DNA of 64,000 nucleotides from Bromus sterilis (GCA_950022295.1 OX465599.1:286647501-286711500), one strand, 5' to 3'. Positions 34,922 to 47,584 are shown, counted from the stretch's first letter. A program made the numbers and translations. The notes: a model not told the origin generated them from the letters alone.

Positions 34922-36247
34922 TTATTTAAGTTTAGCCATCATCCTAATTTTTTCATTTATTTGCACTTGAATAGCATTCATAGGAGTGGGCTTCCTCTCC
35001 TCGAGGGGAGAAGTTCTAATTTTAAGCATCACAACACCAAGGGCTATGTTGTCTACCTTCAAAGAGAGGTTATCTAATTTGCCTAGTTTTTCTTCTACAT
35101 TCCTGTTGAAGGCTTTTTGGGTAGTGATAAAGTCTTTAAGAATGCTCTCTAATTCAGAAGTGGAGTTTTTGGAGCTAGGATAAGTGTTGTTGTTCCCATA
35201 ATTGTTGGATGGGAATGGTCTAAGATTTCTACCAAAGTTACTCCTATAAGCATTGTTGTTGAAGTTGTTTCTAGAGATAAATTTCACATCTACTTGTTCT
35301 TGAGAAACCAAAGAAATTAAAGGAACATCATGAGGATCAATAGGAGCTTTCTTGGTAAGAAAATACATGATCAAGTCAACTCTTTCATTTAGGGAGGAGA
35401 TCCCATCGACGGAGTTTACCTTCCTACCTGTTGGAGCTCTTTCGGTGTGCCATTGGGAATAGTTGGTCATCATCTCATCTAGAAGTTTTGTGGCAGCACC
35501 AAGTGTTGTTGACATAAAGGTTCCTCCCATGGCCGAATCTAACAGGTTCTGCGAGGTAAAGTTCCAGCCTGCATAAAAAGTCTGGATAACCATCCAAGTA
35601 GTCAAACCATGCGTAGGGCAATTCTTAACACGAGATTTCATACGTTCCCAAGCTTGGGCAACGTGTTCATTATCCAATTCCTTAAATTTCATATTATTAC
35701 TCCTCAATTGGATAATCTTAGCAGATGGGTAGTACTTCCTAATAAAAGCATCCTTGCACTTATCCCAAGAATCTATGCTATTCCTAGGCAAGGATTGAAA
35801 CCAAATTTTAGCTCATCCTCTCAAGGAGAAAGGAAAAATCTTAAGCTTAACAATATCACCTTCTACTTCTTTATACTTTTGCATATCACAGAGCTCAACA
35901 AAATTATTCAAGTGTAAAGCAGCATCATCTTCAGCACCAGAGAATTGTTCTTTCATAACAAGGGTAAGCAAAGCAGGTTTAATTTGATAAGAAGATGTTG
36001 CAGTGGCATGTATAGCAATAGGAGTGCAGATAAAATCATTGTTGTTGTGACTAGTGAAGTCACACAACTTGGTCTTTTCAGTGGTACCCATAGTAACAGC
36101 AGTAAGCAAGAATAAGATAAACAATTTATTTGTGATTTTTGATAAAGGCACTAAGATTAAACCTGAAAGGTAAACTAACAAGACTACAAAGCAAAGATAA
36201 AAGATAGCGTGGAACTCCCCTATCTTGTAGAGCGAAGTCCCTAGCAA
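34922..36247 (-). pseudogene. Gag (Retrotrans_gag) region of element B with nonsense codon
   Basis: One frame runs 36247-34922 with a TGA at 35813-35815. The stop lies in SLRG(stop)AKIWFQSLP, where the family usually has Arg, consistent with a CGA to TGA change. Motifs are FSGAEDDAALHLNNFVELCD, WDKCKDAFIRKYYP, AWERMKSRVKNCPTHGL and FYAGWNFTSQNLLDSAMGGT, the order seen in Athila-like capsids. An Asn-rich stretch and a helical segment follow. The likely start is the Met before GTTEKTKLC near 36092. No CCHC zinc knuckle is visible. Confidence 0.75.
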
Positions 36248-36255
36248 CGGCGCCA
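36238..36255 (-). promoter_or_regulatory. Mutated tRNA-Asp primer binding site of element B
   Basis: The minus strand reads TGGCGCCGTTGCTAGGGA. Two adjacent bases differ from A, C and D (CCGG changed to CTAG on the plus strand), both consistent with transition at one CpG. Confidence 0.8.
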
Positions 36256-36264
36256 GAAATTGCT

Positions 36265-37374
36265 TGATTCTAGCGAGGAAATACTTCTCGCCCCTCGTTG
36301 GTTACCCCAAGTGGAAGGTTGAAATGTAGTGTAGCGACAAATTTCCCTTTGCAAAGATACCAAGGTTTGAGATCGACCAGTAGGACTCCGACGACGACAA
36401 GTAGGTTGTAAAGTGAAAAATGGCGCCGTTCACAACCGAGGTTGCTTACTTTACATGTACCTGCACACATATACAAATAACTTTGATCCCAACGAGTACA
36501 AAAGGTTTTCAATCCCTCCGGCCTTGCCGTTTACAAAAGGATCAAATGCAAGAGATAAAAGATAGTGATAACTGCAACTAGAAAGTAAAAACATGAAGTA
36601 AATTGAGGGTGTAAACAGTGGTGGAAATATGGACCGGGGTCCCATGATGTTCACTAGTGATGTCTCTCTCCCAAAAGACGATAAACAGCCATGCAAGGTG
36701 AACAAATTACAGCTGGGCAATTGACAGGATTACTGGCGCAAACCAATGCTAACTATGCTACAAAAGAAAGGAAGAGGCTCAAAAGCATGGGCAATACGCC
36801 AAAACAAGTAGACTGAAATCCATCTGCATCTACTCACTAATCATCCACCTTGAGATACCTATCCACAACATCTCGCTCGTATTAAGTTGCGAGCCCCACC
36901 CAAAGTGCAAACCCAAAGCAATAGACAACTGCATTAAAAGAACATTGCATAAAGTAAACAATCCTTGCAACCGCGGTTACAAGCACCGTTGTTTTCCCCC
37001 TTGTGGCAACAACACATCCCCTAGACTCACGTTTATGTCACTCAAGCTAGTCATCAGGGGGCATGAACCCACAATCAAGCATAATGCTCCCTCTTGGCGT
37101 CACTACCAACTACTTGGCCAAAGCAATAAACAGCAACGGAGAACATGCAAGAATTACTCAAGAACATAAATATAAAAGGAGAAGAACCAAATATATTACT
37201 CATCACAATCTGAACATAGTCCCATAATCCATCAGATCCCAGAAACTCAGCATAACAATAGCAGAAAAAAAATTACATATGTGCGTTGATCATCTAGGGA
37301 AGCTCACAAGGTCTAATCCATGAGGAACAAATAGGGGGAGAGACCATCACATAGCTACTAATCACAGACCCATG
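36265..37374 (-). mobile_element. 5' LTR of element B, left part
   Basis: It starts TGATTCTAGCGAGG next to the PBS and matches the other LTRs up to the insertion of element C. The last five bases, CCATG (37370-37374), are the duplicated target site. Confidence 0.8.
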
Positions 37375-38794
37375 CGATACGCGAGAGATGATAATTGCTT
37401 CTCGCCCTTCGTTGGTTACCCCAAGTGGAAGGTGAGATGCAGCGTAGCGGCAAGTTTCCCTTGGTGAAGATACCAAGGTTGAGAGTATCGACCAGTAGGA
37501 CTCAGAAGATGATAAGTAGGTGGCAAGGAAACAATGGCAGCGTCTTAGACAAAAGTTGCTTCCTTGAAGTTCAGAGAGGTTGTCAATATCTCTGGTCTTG
37601 TTGTTTACAAAGGATAAAAACACAAGGGATAATGGTAATGGTAGCAACTGAAAGTAAAAGCAAGAAAGTAAATAAGCTTGTAAATAATGATGAGAATATG
37701 GACTGGGGTCCCGTGATGTTCACTAGTGATGTCTCTCTCCCAAAAGATGATAAAACTGCTATGCGAGGTAAACAAATTACAGATGGGCAATTGACAGGAT
37801 TATAAATGCACCGCAATGCTAACTATGCTACACAGAAAGGAAGAGGCTCATAAGCATGGGAAGTATGCCAAAATAAGTAGACTGAAATCCAACTGCATCT
37901 ACTACTAATCATCCACCTTGAGATATCTATCCAGAACATCTCGCTGGTATTAAGTTGCGAGTCCCACCCAAAGTGTAAACCCAAAGCAACAGACAACTGC
38001 ATTAAAAAGCACTTTGCGTAAAGTAAACAATCCTTGCAACCGCGGTTACAAGCACCATTGTTTCCCCCCTTGTGGCCACAGCACATCCCCTATACTCATG
38101 TTTCTGTCACTCAAGCGTGTCATCAAGGGGCATGAACCCACAATCGAGCATAACGTTCCCTCTTGTAGTTACTACCTACTGCTTGGCCAAAGCAATAAAC
38201 AGCAACGGAGAACATGCAAGAATTCCTTAGGAACAAAAATACAAAAGATAAGAACCAATTATATTACTCTATCACAATCTGAACATAATCTCATAATCCA
38301 TCAGATCCCATCAAAATCAGCATAGCAACAACAGAAAGATTACATATGTGCCTCGATCATGTAGGGAAGCTCACTAGGTCTAAACCATAAAGAACAAAGA
38401 GGGGAGGAGAACTTCACATAGCTATTGATAACGGACCCATGATCCCAAGGAAACTACTCACAGTACATCTGGGAAGCATCCATGGTGGAGGGGAAGCTCC
38501 CGGAGGTCGATCCTCCCTCCTGCAGGGTGCCAAGAAGGGTCCTGTTGACGCTCCCGATCTAGGAAGCGCGGCGGCGGCGGAATAGAGGCGATATCGCGAA
38601 AAAGGTTCTGTCTTCAGAGGTTTCCCGTGACGGAAATAAATAGGCGAAGGGGGCAGCCAGGGGGCCACCAGGGGTCCAAGAGCCCCCCTGGCGCGGCCAG
38701 ACCCTAGGCCGCGCCAGGTGGCCGCCTGGGTCCCTGGTGGTGGCCCCCGTCCCTATTCGGGACTCTGGACCCTTGGCCCATTTGGGATGTATCA
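37375..38794 (-). mobile_element. 3' LTR of element C, internally deleted
   Basis: It begins CGATACGCG (first base T changed to C) and ends TTGGGATGTATCA. It is about 1420 bp against 1678 bp for its 5' partner. The missing part is mainly a block of roughly 250 bp near the LTR start, joined at GGACCCTTGGCCCATTTGGG. Confidence 0.8.
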
Positions 38795-39206
38795 ACATCC
38801 CCAAGCTTAATTCCTGCTCGTCCTCGAGTAGGTAAATGATAACAAGCATAATTTCTATGGTGACATGCTAGCAACCATATGAGAACTTTGAAAAGTAAAG
38901 CAATCAAGGTATGTGATTCAATTCAAGTCATAACATGCAAGAGTCTATATTAGCATTGAAACAAGCAACGAAAGAACATTAGGTGCAACAGCTCTCGCTG
39001 TCCGTGACTCGGATGTCTCCAAATGGTGTTTGCGTGCAAGAAAGGGATAGGGAATACGAGAAAAAGTATTTTTGTTGAGAACTCAATCTACTAAAGTTTC
39101 ACACTTGGTCTTCTTTGGAATCTTATCTTGACTCATCCCCAGACCACTAGCTAGGTACAAGTCAATTTGATCCACTCCTTTTCGATATTTTGATCACTCA
39201 TGCAAT
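38795..39206 (-). other. Element C internal, PPT side, left of hAT
   Basis: It begins with the reverse-complemented polypurine tract (ACATCCCCAAGCTTAATT, 38795-38812) and matches other copies up to CACTCATGCAAT, where the hAT element inserted (TSD CATGCAAT, 39199-39206). It is non-coding. Confidence 0.75.
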
Positions 39207-39347
39207 CAGGGACGGAGCCAGAAAATACCGTTGGGGGGGGGCAAGAACCAAAAGCACCAAATCTTAAAGTATATAAGGAGATATCATAATAAATATAAGA
39301 AGATCTTGATAGTAAATATATGTTTTTGTTCTGTAGCAATAATAAAA

Positions 39348-41355
39348 TTACATATCTATTAATTTAAAATCGGCTTTACGAGCACCGGTATCAAAGATAT
39401 CTATTATTTCTTCGGAACTAAAATTGGCTGCTACCTCCTTCTCAATATAAACTATCGTGCAATGACGAAGAAAATCATCTCCCATCTTACTTCGAAGCCG
39501 TGTCTTGACCAATTTCATTGCAGAAAAGGCTCGCTCTGCTATTGCAGTTGACACCGGGAGAGTTATTACCAGTCGTAACAACCTCTCAACCATTGGATAG
39601 TCACAAGACTTCCCGGTCTTAACTATTCCTTTTGTTAGATCAGCAAGTGATTTGCAGTTTTTGATCTCTGGATGGTTGAATGTGTCAAGCTGGAAATGTG
39701 GTAGCTCACACTCCAGCCTATCTCTTTCTTGACTAGAAAAATATGCAGGATAGAATTTCTCCACTAGTGTGCATATCTTTGACTTGTTGAAGGCATCATG
39801 CCTCGGATCCAATGATGTACAAAGATCTAGCAACTCGGTTACTTGAGAGATAAATCGATCATTCAACTCTATCACTTGTTGATCTATTGCAACATTAAAC
39901 ACATCTACTTTGTAATGATGGATAACTGTAGTGTTGTCATGCTTATTTCGAGATTTTGTCACATCAACATACCTAAAATATATATGAAATACATGAATTA
40001 GTTGCATGGTCTAGACATTCATGAATCATGAGTAAATATGTAAGTACATAAATATCTACATTGCAATTTAAATTATCATAGAGAAATAGTGAAAGAGACA
40101 TACTTTTGATCCATGCTCGGGATGTCAATCTCATGTTTCGCACAAAAGGATTTCACATCTTCAAATAGACTTTCCCATCCATCTTCCCTCAGTTCAGCAA
40201 GCAAAACCTTTGTGTTAGAAACACAATCTAATGCATTTGCAATATCCAAAGTTTTATTTTGAAGTTTGAGACACAAGACATCTGTGATTTTCATGATTCT
40301 TTCCATTAAATGTAGAATGAACACAAAATCAAATGTGATTAGGATTCTCAAGGCACCTCCAGCATCTCCTCTTGAGTTTCTTGTAGCTGAACAATCAGCT
40401 GCAACACTTCTTAATACTGAAACGGTTGCGGCATACATCTTAAGCAAACTTTTAATTGATTTATAGTGGGAACTCCATCTCGTGTCTCCGGCCCTTTGTA
40501 AAGATCCTATTTGATTGGCGCGTCTTCCCGTGTCAAGCTCTCCCAGTTCAATCTCTCTAGCAATTTCAGCAGCCTGATTATCTAACAGGTCGTCATTGCA
40601 TTTTGGAGATGCAATAACTGTATTTACAATAAAATTTGCATGATGGAAGAAATCATGAACCTCGTGTACCTCCCTTTAAGCAGCAACAAGAGCCAATTGG
40701 AGTTGATGAGCTAGACAATGAATATAATATGCATAAGGGCACTCCTGGAGAATTAGAGCTTTTAACCCATTCCACTCCCCTCTCATATTACTTGCCCCAT
40801 CATATCCTTGACCTCTAATATCTTGAACATTCAGCCCATTATCAGCTAGGACGGCCATGATTGTGTTCTTGAGAGTCAAAGCACTAGTGTCTCTAACATG
40901 AATAAGATCAAGAAAATGTTCCCGTATCACCCATTTTATATTTGCAAACTGAAGAACTATTGCCATCTGCTCTTTCTTAGACTCATCTCGACATTCATCA
41001 ACCAAGATAGAAAACTTGCTATTACCAGGTTCTTCTTTAATTGAGGTCTTCACTTTTTCTGCAAATATGCTAGCAATTTCCTTTTGAATAGTTGGTGAGG
41101 TGTACTTTGCATTCTTTGGAGCATTGTGTACAACTTCATGTACATCCTTATTATAAGAAGCCAAAAGCTTAATCATTTCCTTGAAATTACCTTGGTTCTT
41201 GGAATCCTCGAATCACCTTCAGTAGGGTTAGGCTGGTTCTCTTCTTTGGGTTGCACTTGCACATCGTTTGCAGAAGCATCATGTTCAGACGGTTGAGAGC
41301 TTGAACCAATTGGTTTATAAAAATTAAGGAGTGATTCTCCTCTCTTTCTCTTCAT
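39348..41355 (-). pseudogene. hAT transposase (ZMYM1/DUF4371-like), N-terminal zinc finger deleted
   Basis: The gene starts MKRKRGESLLNFYKP at 41355. It then jumps (frame break near 41190) to NFKEMIKLLASYNKDV and the DUF4371-type core: FSILVDECRDESKKEQMAIV and RGQGYDGASNMRGEWNGLKA, then YYIHCLAHQLQLALVAA. A TAA follows at about 40676, and the frame goes on with GDTRWSSHYKSIKSLLKMYA. A probable intron lies at 39973-40103 (GTATGT...TTTTAG), joining MDQK to YVDV. The C-terminus holds the hAT dimerisation region (TLPVSTAIAERAFSAMKLVK, then TRLRSKMGDDFL). The TTF-type zinc finger and the start of DUF4371 are missing. The catalytic-core motifs remain, but the stops preclude function. Confidence 0.8.
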
Positions 41356-41897
41356 GTCTACAGAAACACAAATAAATAATCAGTTCCGGGCGTCGATGTG
41401 CAATCTGCAGAGTGCAGACTGAAGTTGAAGTAATCACCTGATCAATCCTAGCAGAAGCAGCAGCGGCCTGCTGCTTTGATCCTTTCCTTCTTCGCTGGGC
41501 GCCGGCGGCCGCGGAGAGATCCGATCTCAGCACTCAGCGGCCTGGAGACGAAACGAAAGCGAACAGTTCCGCCAGTTCGGCCGTTCGTTCAGCCGTAATG
41601 GAAGAGATTAGCGATACGTACGTGTGATTAGGGTGGGCATGGCCGCATGGGCTGATGGATGCATGCTGATTTTCTAAGGCCTACTACCTGGCTACTTGGC
41701 AATTTCTTCCTTCCGTGAGCGTGCTTGATAAAGGGCCTGTACATGGGATAATTACAATTTACAAAGGCTGACTTGATAGGGGGCGAAGCAAGCTAGGGAC
41801 ACGCTACCAGGAATTTTTTTTAGCAAACCTACCTATCGTTAACACGGTACGACGGGATCATTGGGGGGTTCTCGCCCCCCCTCGTCCCCCCCCTAAA
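41356..41897. other. hAT 5' region, no gene
   Basis: This is the stretch upstream of the transposase start on the minus strand. It contains a GC-rich block (41440-41600) that may include the promoter or leader of the transposase. I see no other feature. Confidence 0.4.
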
Positions 41898-41907
41898 TCC
41901 GTCACTG

Positions 41908-42123
41908 CATTCAATGGATGAGCGTAAGCACGAAAGTTGACACTTAAGATAGCAAAGAGAGAAATATGGTGGAGGAGGAAGACAAAAAGGTGAGAAAGGC
42001 TCACATCAATGAGGACAATCATAGGCGAGAAGGCCAAATGATAGATATGATGTGAGGAGTAGGGATTGCCATGCAACGGATGAACATATGAGTTAAGAAA
42101 AGCACTCCAATGGAACTAGTGGG
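41908..42123 (-). other. Element C internal, between hAT and element D
   Basis: The sequence resumes at CAATGGATGAGCGTAAGC, as in the uninterrupted copies at 28145 and 44170, and ends at AACTAGTGGG. GTGGG (42119-42123) is the target site of element D. Confidence 0.75.
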
Positions 42124-43760
42124 TGATGTGCGAGGTAATGATAGTGATTTATCGCCCTTCGTTGGTGAGCCCCAAGTGGAAGGCGTGATGTAGCACAGCA
42201 GCAAATTTCCCTCAGTAAAGATACCAAGGTTTGTCTCCAGTAGGACTCCAGAGATGATAAGTAGGTGTCAGCAGCGCAACTGACGCGGACCTGCACACAT
42301 ACACAAATAACTTTGTTCCCAACGAAGATCAGAGAGGTTGTCAATCTCTCCGGTCTTGTTGTTCACAAAGGATTAAACGCAAGGGATAATGATAGCAACT
42401 GAAAGTAAAAACAGAAAAGTAAATGAGCGTGTAAACAGTGATGAGGATATGGACCGGGATACGTGATGTTCACTAGTGATTTCTCTCTCCCAAAAGACGA
42501 TAAAACTACTATGCGAGGTAAACAAATTACAGAAGGGAAATTGACAGGATTATGAACGCACCGCAATGCTAACTATGCTACAAAAGAAAGGAAGAGGCTC
42601 AAAAGCACGGGCAGTACGCCAAAATAAGTAGAACGAAGTCCAACTACATCTACTACTAATCATCCACCTTGAGATATCTATCCAGAACATCTCGCTGGTA
42701 TTAAGTTGCGAGCCCCACCCAAAGTGTAAACCCAAAGGAACAGACAATTGCATTAAAAAGCACTTTCCGTAAAGTAAACAGTCCTTGCAACCTCGGTTAC
42801 AAGCACCGTTGTTTCCCCCTTGTGGCAACAGCACATCCCCTAGACTCATGTTTCTGTCACTCAAGCGTGTCATCAGGGGGCATGAACCCACAATCGAGCA
42901 TAACGCTCTCTCTTGGGGTTACTACCTACTACTTGGCCAAAGCAATAAACAGCAACGGAGAACATACAAGAATTACTTAGGAACAAAAATATAAGAGATA
43001 AGAACCAAATATATTACTCAATCACAATCTGAACATAATCTCATAATCCATCGGATCCCATCAAACTCAGCATAGCAATAGCAGAAAGATTACAAAAGTG
43101 CCTCGATCATGTAGGGCAGCTCACGAGGTCTAAACCATGAAGAACAAAGAGGGGAGGAGAACATCACATAGCTACTGATCACGGACCCATGGTCCAAGGA
43201 AAACTACTCACGAGACATCCGGGAAGCATCCGTGGTGGAGAGGAGACTCCCAGAGGTCAACCCTCCCTCCGGCAGGGTGCCAGGACGAGGTCTTCTGGTG
43301 CTCCCAATCTCGGAAGCGCGGCGGCGGCGGAACAGAGGAGAGATCGCGAAAAAGGGTTCTGTTCTCGGAAGTTTCCCATGACGGAGAATATATAGGCGAA
43401 GGGGGGCAGCCAGGGGGCCACCAGGGGTCCAGCGCCCCTGGCGCGGCCAAGCCCTAGGGCGCGCCGCCAGGGCGCCTGGGCCCCTGGTGGTGGCCCTCTG
43501 GCCCCACCCAGGTTATTCCGGAAGGTTCCTTCGTGCTGATTTTTTATCTGAATTTTCCCGAATTTTTGGAGCACTTTTTATATGGGGGAAAACTGAAATA
43601 GAAAAACAGCAGAAAACAGGAACTGGCACTGTGGTGCACTGAGTTAATAGGTTAGTCCAAATAAGATCAAAAGTGTATGAAAGTGTATCTAGATCATAGC
43701 AATATCACACAAAACATGCATGGAGCAAGCAGAAATTATAGATACGTTTTGGACGTATCA
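42124..43760 (-). mobile_element. 3' LTR of element D
   Basis: It is 1637 bp, from TGATGTGCGAGG to TTTTGGACGTATCA, and is followed by the polypurine tract. It pairs with 47585-49214. Confidence 0.9.
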
Positions 43761-46590
43761 ACATCCCCAATCTTAATTTCTTCTCGTCCTCGAGTAGGTA
43801 AATGATAATAGCATAATTTCTGTGGTGACATGCTAGCAACCATATAAGAACTTTGAAAAGTAAAGCAATCAGGGTTAGAGATTCAATTCAAGTCATAACA
43901 TGCAAGAGTCTATATTAGCATTGAAACAAGTAACAAAAGAACATTAGGTGCAAGAGCTCTCGCTGTCCGTGACTCGAATGTCTCAAAATGGTGTTTGCGT
44001 GCAAGAAGGGGGATAGGGAATACGAGAAAAACAATTATTTGTTGAGAACTCAATCTACAAAAGTTTCACACTTGGTCTTTTTCTGGAATCTTATCTTGAC
44101 TCGTCCCCAGACCACTAGCCAGGTACAAGTCAATTTGATCCACTCCTTTTTCAATATTTTGAGCACTCATGCAATGGATGAGCGTAAGCACGAGAGTTGA
44201 CACTTTGGATGGCGAAGAGAGGAGTACGGCGGAGGAAGACAAAAAAGGAGGAGAAAGGCTCACATCAATGAGGACAATCATAGGCAAGAGATGCCAAATG
44301 ATAGATATGATGTGAGGAGTAGGGATTGCCATGCAACGGATGCACATAAGAGCTAGGAAGCTCTCTAATGGAACTAGTGGGGGTGCATCTAACTTTCTCG
44401 CTCATGAAGACCTAGAGCTCGTTTGAGGAGGCTCATCCTTGGAATATGCAGGCCAAGTTCTATAGTGTGAAGGTCCCCACATAGCTATATGCATAATGAT
44501 CATCTCTATGGAGTACAAGGATATAGAGGATGAATTACTAGTGTGGATCTCTCAAAAGGAATAGTAGTGTGCCCCTTTCTCTCTTTTTATTTTTCTTTTT
44601 CTCTTTTTTTCTATTTTTTGTATTTTTTTTGTGGCCTCAATGGCTCTTTCTATTTAACTCTCATTTGTCCTCTTTGGGATCTTTTGATTTTGTCCTCTTT
44701 GGGATCTTTTCCTCACTTAAGGGCAACACTCTATTTTACAAGAATATAAAGGAGATCTTTCACACTTTACAAGGTACTCAAAATCATAAAGAAGATGTAA
44801 CTATCATGATGTATGCAATGTATGTCGTTGCCAGTGTAGCAGGAACATGTATGACATGAAGAGCAAGTCATGAAGAGGTGGATGTTGCATGGCAATATAT
44901 CTCGGAAAGGCTATGGAAATGCCTTGATAGGTAGGTATGGTGGCTGTTTTGAGGAAAGATATAAGGAGGTTTAAGATGACAGAGCGTATCATGCCAAGGG
45001 TTTGGATGTACCGGCGAAGGTGGACACCAACTCTCGGAGTGAGAAGAAGGCAATGCACGGCACGGGAGAGGCTAGCAAATATGGGAAGGTGAAAGTGTCA
45101 ACTTTCAATACTTACATTAGTCCGAAGAACTCATGCACTTATTATCGGTAACTCTCAATCTAATAAGGAGGTTCACAAAGAGACAAGTACCCCGAGGAGG
45201 AGTGTATGGGGGTTTGGTTATCCTTGCGCATCCTCGACTCATGGTACGTGAGTGTTCTCTAATATTCGATCCCTCCAAAGATTAGTGATCCATCTAGTAG
45301 CTAGAGTTCTCAACTGGTTTTGTAGGTTTCGAAAATAAACACGGATTGCCCAAAATACGACACCTATCACTAATAGGCTAGAGCTCTTGACACCAAAAGT
45401 TCAAACATTACTCACAACAATACCTCAAAACTATTGCAAGTTACTGCTAGAATTGAATAGCAACCTTAATTACCTACTTCCAAGACAAGACACAACTCAG
45501 TGCAACAACCAACTCTCTTTAACAAGATAAACATGAAAACTAAAAAGAGTTCCAGCAACAGACTAAACAAAAGCCAAGGCTCTTGCTAAAGACAAACTAA
45601 GACTAAAACTAAACATGGCAGTAGCTACGAAAAGATAAAGAACACACAACAACAAAAAGATAAGTAGGAAAAATCCTATGATGTGTTCTAGATTTTGAAA
45701 GTGGAGCGTGTTTCTCTCCCACACAAAGTAAGAAGGGATCTAACTTGTTATGAACAGCAAGCAAAGCTAAATAAAACTAAAAAAATAAAACCTAAGAGCG
45801 AGACGCTCCAAGCATAGCACATAGCGCATGAAGTGATAAAAATATAGTGAGACGAAGGACGAACTGATGATTGTTGATGGAGAAGGGGATTCAAGGGGGC
45901 ATACCCAAGCTTAGACGCTTGATTCTCCTTGAATATTTATTGGGGATGCATGGGGGCATCCCCAAGCTTGAGCGCTTGACACTCCTGGATCATCTTCCAT
46001 CACACACTTGAAAACTCCCTTCATACACAACTCATCATAAGCTGATTAGAGAGGTTAGTACCCTTAATAAAATAATTTTTCCCCACTGGATATAAAGATA
46101 TTCTTGAAGAGCTACTGTTTCTCAAGAGTTCCAAAAAGTTTTTGCAAATAAAAAGCAAGCTTAAGGTTTGCAAAAGTTAGGAGAGACAAAACGTGGCAGA
46201 ATCTGTGAAAAACAGACCAGCAGGTAGTAACGAATTTTTAGGGGCACTTCTGCAACTCAAATCAAAAAACTCAGAACATACGAAAGTTTCAAAATTTTAT
46301 AGAGCATTCTTTCAAAAAATTCAGATCAAAAATATGATCTGGTAATTTTATTCGAATTTTTCTGTCAAGGGACAGAATCTGTTTTCTGGACAGCATTTCA
46401 CAACTTTTGCTTCCCTTATCATAAGAGGCTATAACTTGGCACAAAGCTGAAAAATAAAGATACAATGATGTTGCTATAGTAGTAACAAACATCAAGACAC
46501 AACAAAAGCAAAAATAAAAACCTAAATTCGTTGCGGGCTGCCTCCCGAAAGCGCTTTCTTTTATGCCTTTAAGCTAGGCATGATGCAAAA
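43761..46590 (-). other. Shared non-coding PPT-side segment of element D
   Basis: It begins with a polypurine tract variant (ACATCCCCAATCTTAATT) and parallels 27735-30540. Two internal polypurine-like motifs lie at about 45900-45912 and 45957-45969. A T-rich tract lies at 44580-44640. It has no recognised gene. Confidence 0.7.
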
Positions 46591-46592
46591 GA

Positions 46593-47471
46593 TCAAGTTG
46601 TATCAATCGAATCATTATCAAGATCATCAAAAAGCTCCTCAATTGTACAACTAGTCTTAAGAGGTCTTTCAAATAAAGGCCTAATGAAGATACTTCTAGG
46701 GAGAAAACCAAAAGGCGGAAAATCAATGGAAGATTCATTTATAAAATTATCAAAGAGAGGTATTTCTTCCAAAGTTTTCACGGTTTCAACTTCTTTGGCA
46801 ATGGGTGGTTTGCTTTTAGGTCGGGGTGGCCTAGGGACATAATTGAACTTAGGTTCCCTTCTTTCTGAAGTCTCTACCTTTTTTGGTTTGATTGAGGAAA
46901 ATGTAGTTCCTAGAGTATTAATGATTTCCTCAATCTTATCAATCCTAGAAAGATCCGTATCACGGGATTTGATGACCTCCAAAGTTTTAATAATTTTAAG
47001 CATGGAGCTATCAAGCCTATTCAAATTCCCTTGAATCTTGCGATCCAACTCATTTATCCTAGTTATACTTGGTATTTCTAACTCTATCTTTTCAAGTTTC
47101 TTCATAATGTGAGCTAGAGTTATATCTTCTTGTATGCTAGCAATAGGGAGATTTCCAACAAGATTTTCAATAACATTAAGAGACTCCCAAATCGGGGCTT
47201 CTAGAAAATTCCCATTGATAGCAGTATCTAATATGAACCTATTCCAAGGAGTAATCCCGACATAAAAATTTCTAAGCGGGATAGTAGTGGATTGCTTCTT
47301 GGTGGCTCTTTTTTTAGAATCATTAATTCTATACCAAGCATATTTTAAACTTTCACCACCTTTTTGTTTAATGGTGAGAACCTCTATCTCAACAAAGGAA
47401 AAAGGGCCAGACATAATGATAACTACTAGCAAGATAAACAATTTTTTTGTGATTTTTGATATAGGACACAA
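46593..47471 (-). CDS. Gag-like protein of element D
   Basis: This is an uninterrupted 292-codon frame, the only intact retroelement gene in the window. The Met at codon 20 (MSGPFSFVEIEVLTIKQ, 47414) is the likelier start, because the first 19 codons lie in the leader conserved between elements. Visible features are a capsid-like stretch (IPLRNFYVGITPWNRFILDT, AINGNFLEAPIWESLNVIEN), heptad-like helical segments (IMKKLEKIELEI, LNRLDSSMLKIIKTLEVIK), a Pro-rich basic stretch (NYVPRPPRPKSKPP) and an acidic C-terminus. There is no zinc knuckle and no protease. The FY.G.....LD...NG..L pattern matches the capsid C-terminal part of Athila-like gag. It may help package this non-autonomous element, or simply be drifting. 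Confidence 0.6.
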   Translation of the reverse strand: MCPISKITKKLFILLVVIIMSGPFSFVEIEVLTIKQKGGESLKYAWYRINDSKKRATKKQSTTIPLRNFYVGITPWNRFILDTAINGNFLEAPIWESLNVIENLVGNLPIASIQEDITLAHIMKKLEKIELEIPSITRINELDRKIQGNLNRLDSSMLKIIKTLEVIKSRDTDLSRIDKIEEIINTLGTTFSSIKPKKVETSERREPKFNYVPRPPRPKSKPPIAKEVETVKTLEEIPLFDNFINESSIDFPPFGFLPRSIFIRPLFERPLKTSCTIEELFDDLDNDSIDTT

Positions 47472-47555
47472 AGATAAAAACTGAAAGGTAAACTAACAAG
47501 ACTAAAAAACAAAGGTAAAGGGTAGTGTGAAACTCCCCTATCTTAGCACTCGGAG

Positions 47556-47573
47556 TCCCCGGCAACGGCGCCA
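47556..47573 (-). promoter_or_regulatory. Primer binding site (tRNA-Asp) of element D
   Basis: The minus strand reads TGGCGCCGTTGCCGGGGA, 11 bases from the 5' LTR end, identical to A and C. Confidence 0.85.
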
Positions 47574-47584
47574 GAAATTTGGCT

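Larger units (their letters stand above)
33149..37374 (-). mobile_element. Gypsy element B, left part
   Basis: Internal sequence of B resumes right of element A at ATGTGTTCTAG, within the shared PPT-side segment. It continues through protease and gag frames to the PBS (36238-36255) and the 5' LTR, which begins at 36265. That LTR is interrupted at 37374 by element C and resumes at 53965. The left part of B, with its 3' LTR, is lost. Confidence 0.75.
39207..41907 (-). mobile_element. hAT transposon, decayed autonomous type
   Basis: The ends are CAGGGACGGAGCC (39207) and, on the minus strand, CAGTGACGGATTT (from 41907), imperfect inverted repeats of the hAT type. The flanks CATGCAAT (39199-39206) and CATTCAAT (41908-41915) form an 8-bp duplication with one mismatch. 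A transposase pseudogene lies at 39348-41355. Both ends carry G or C runs just inside the terminal repeats. Confidence 0.85.

Noticed and set aside
34518..34970. 150-codon plus-strand frame
   Set aside because: It is the antisense shadow of the protease region of element B.
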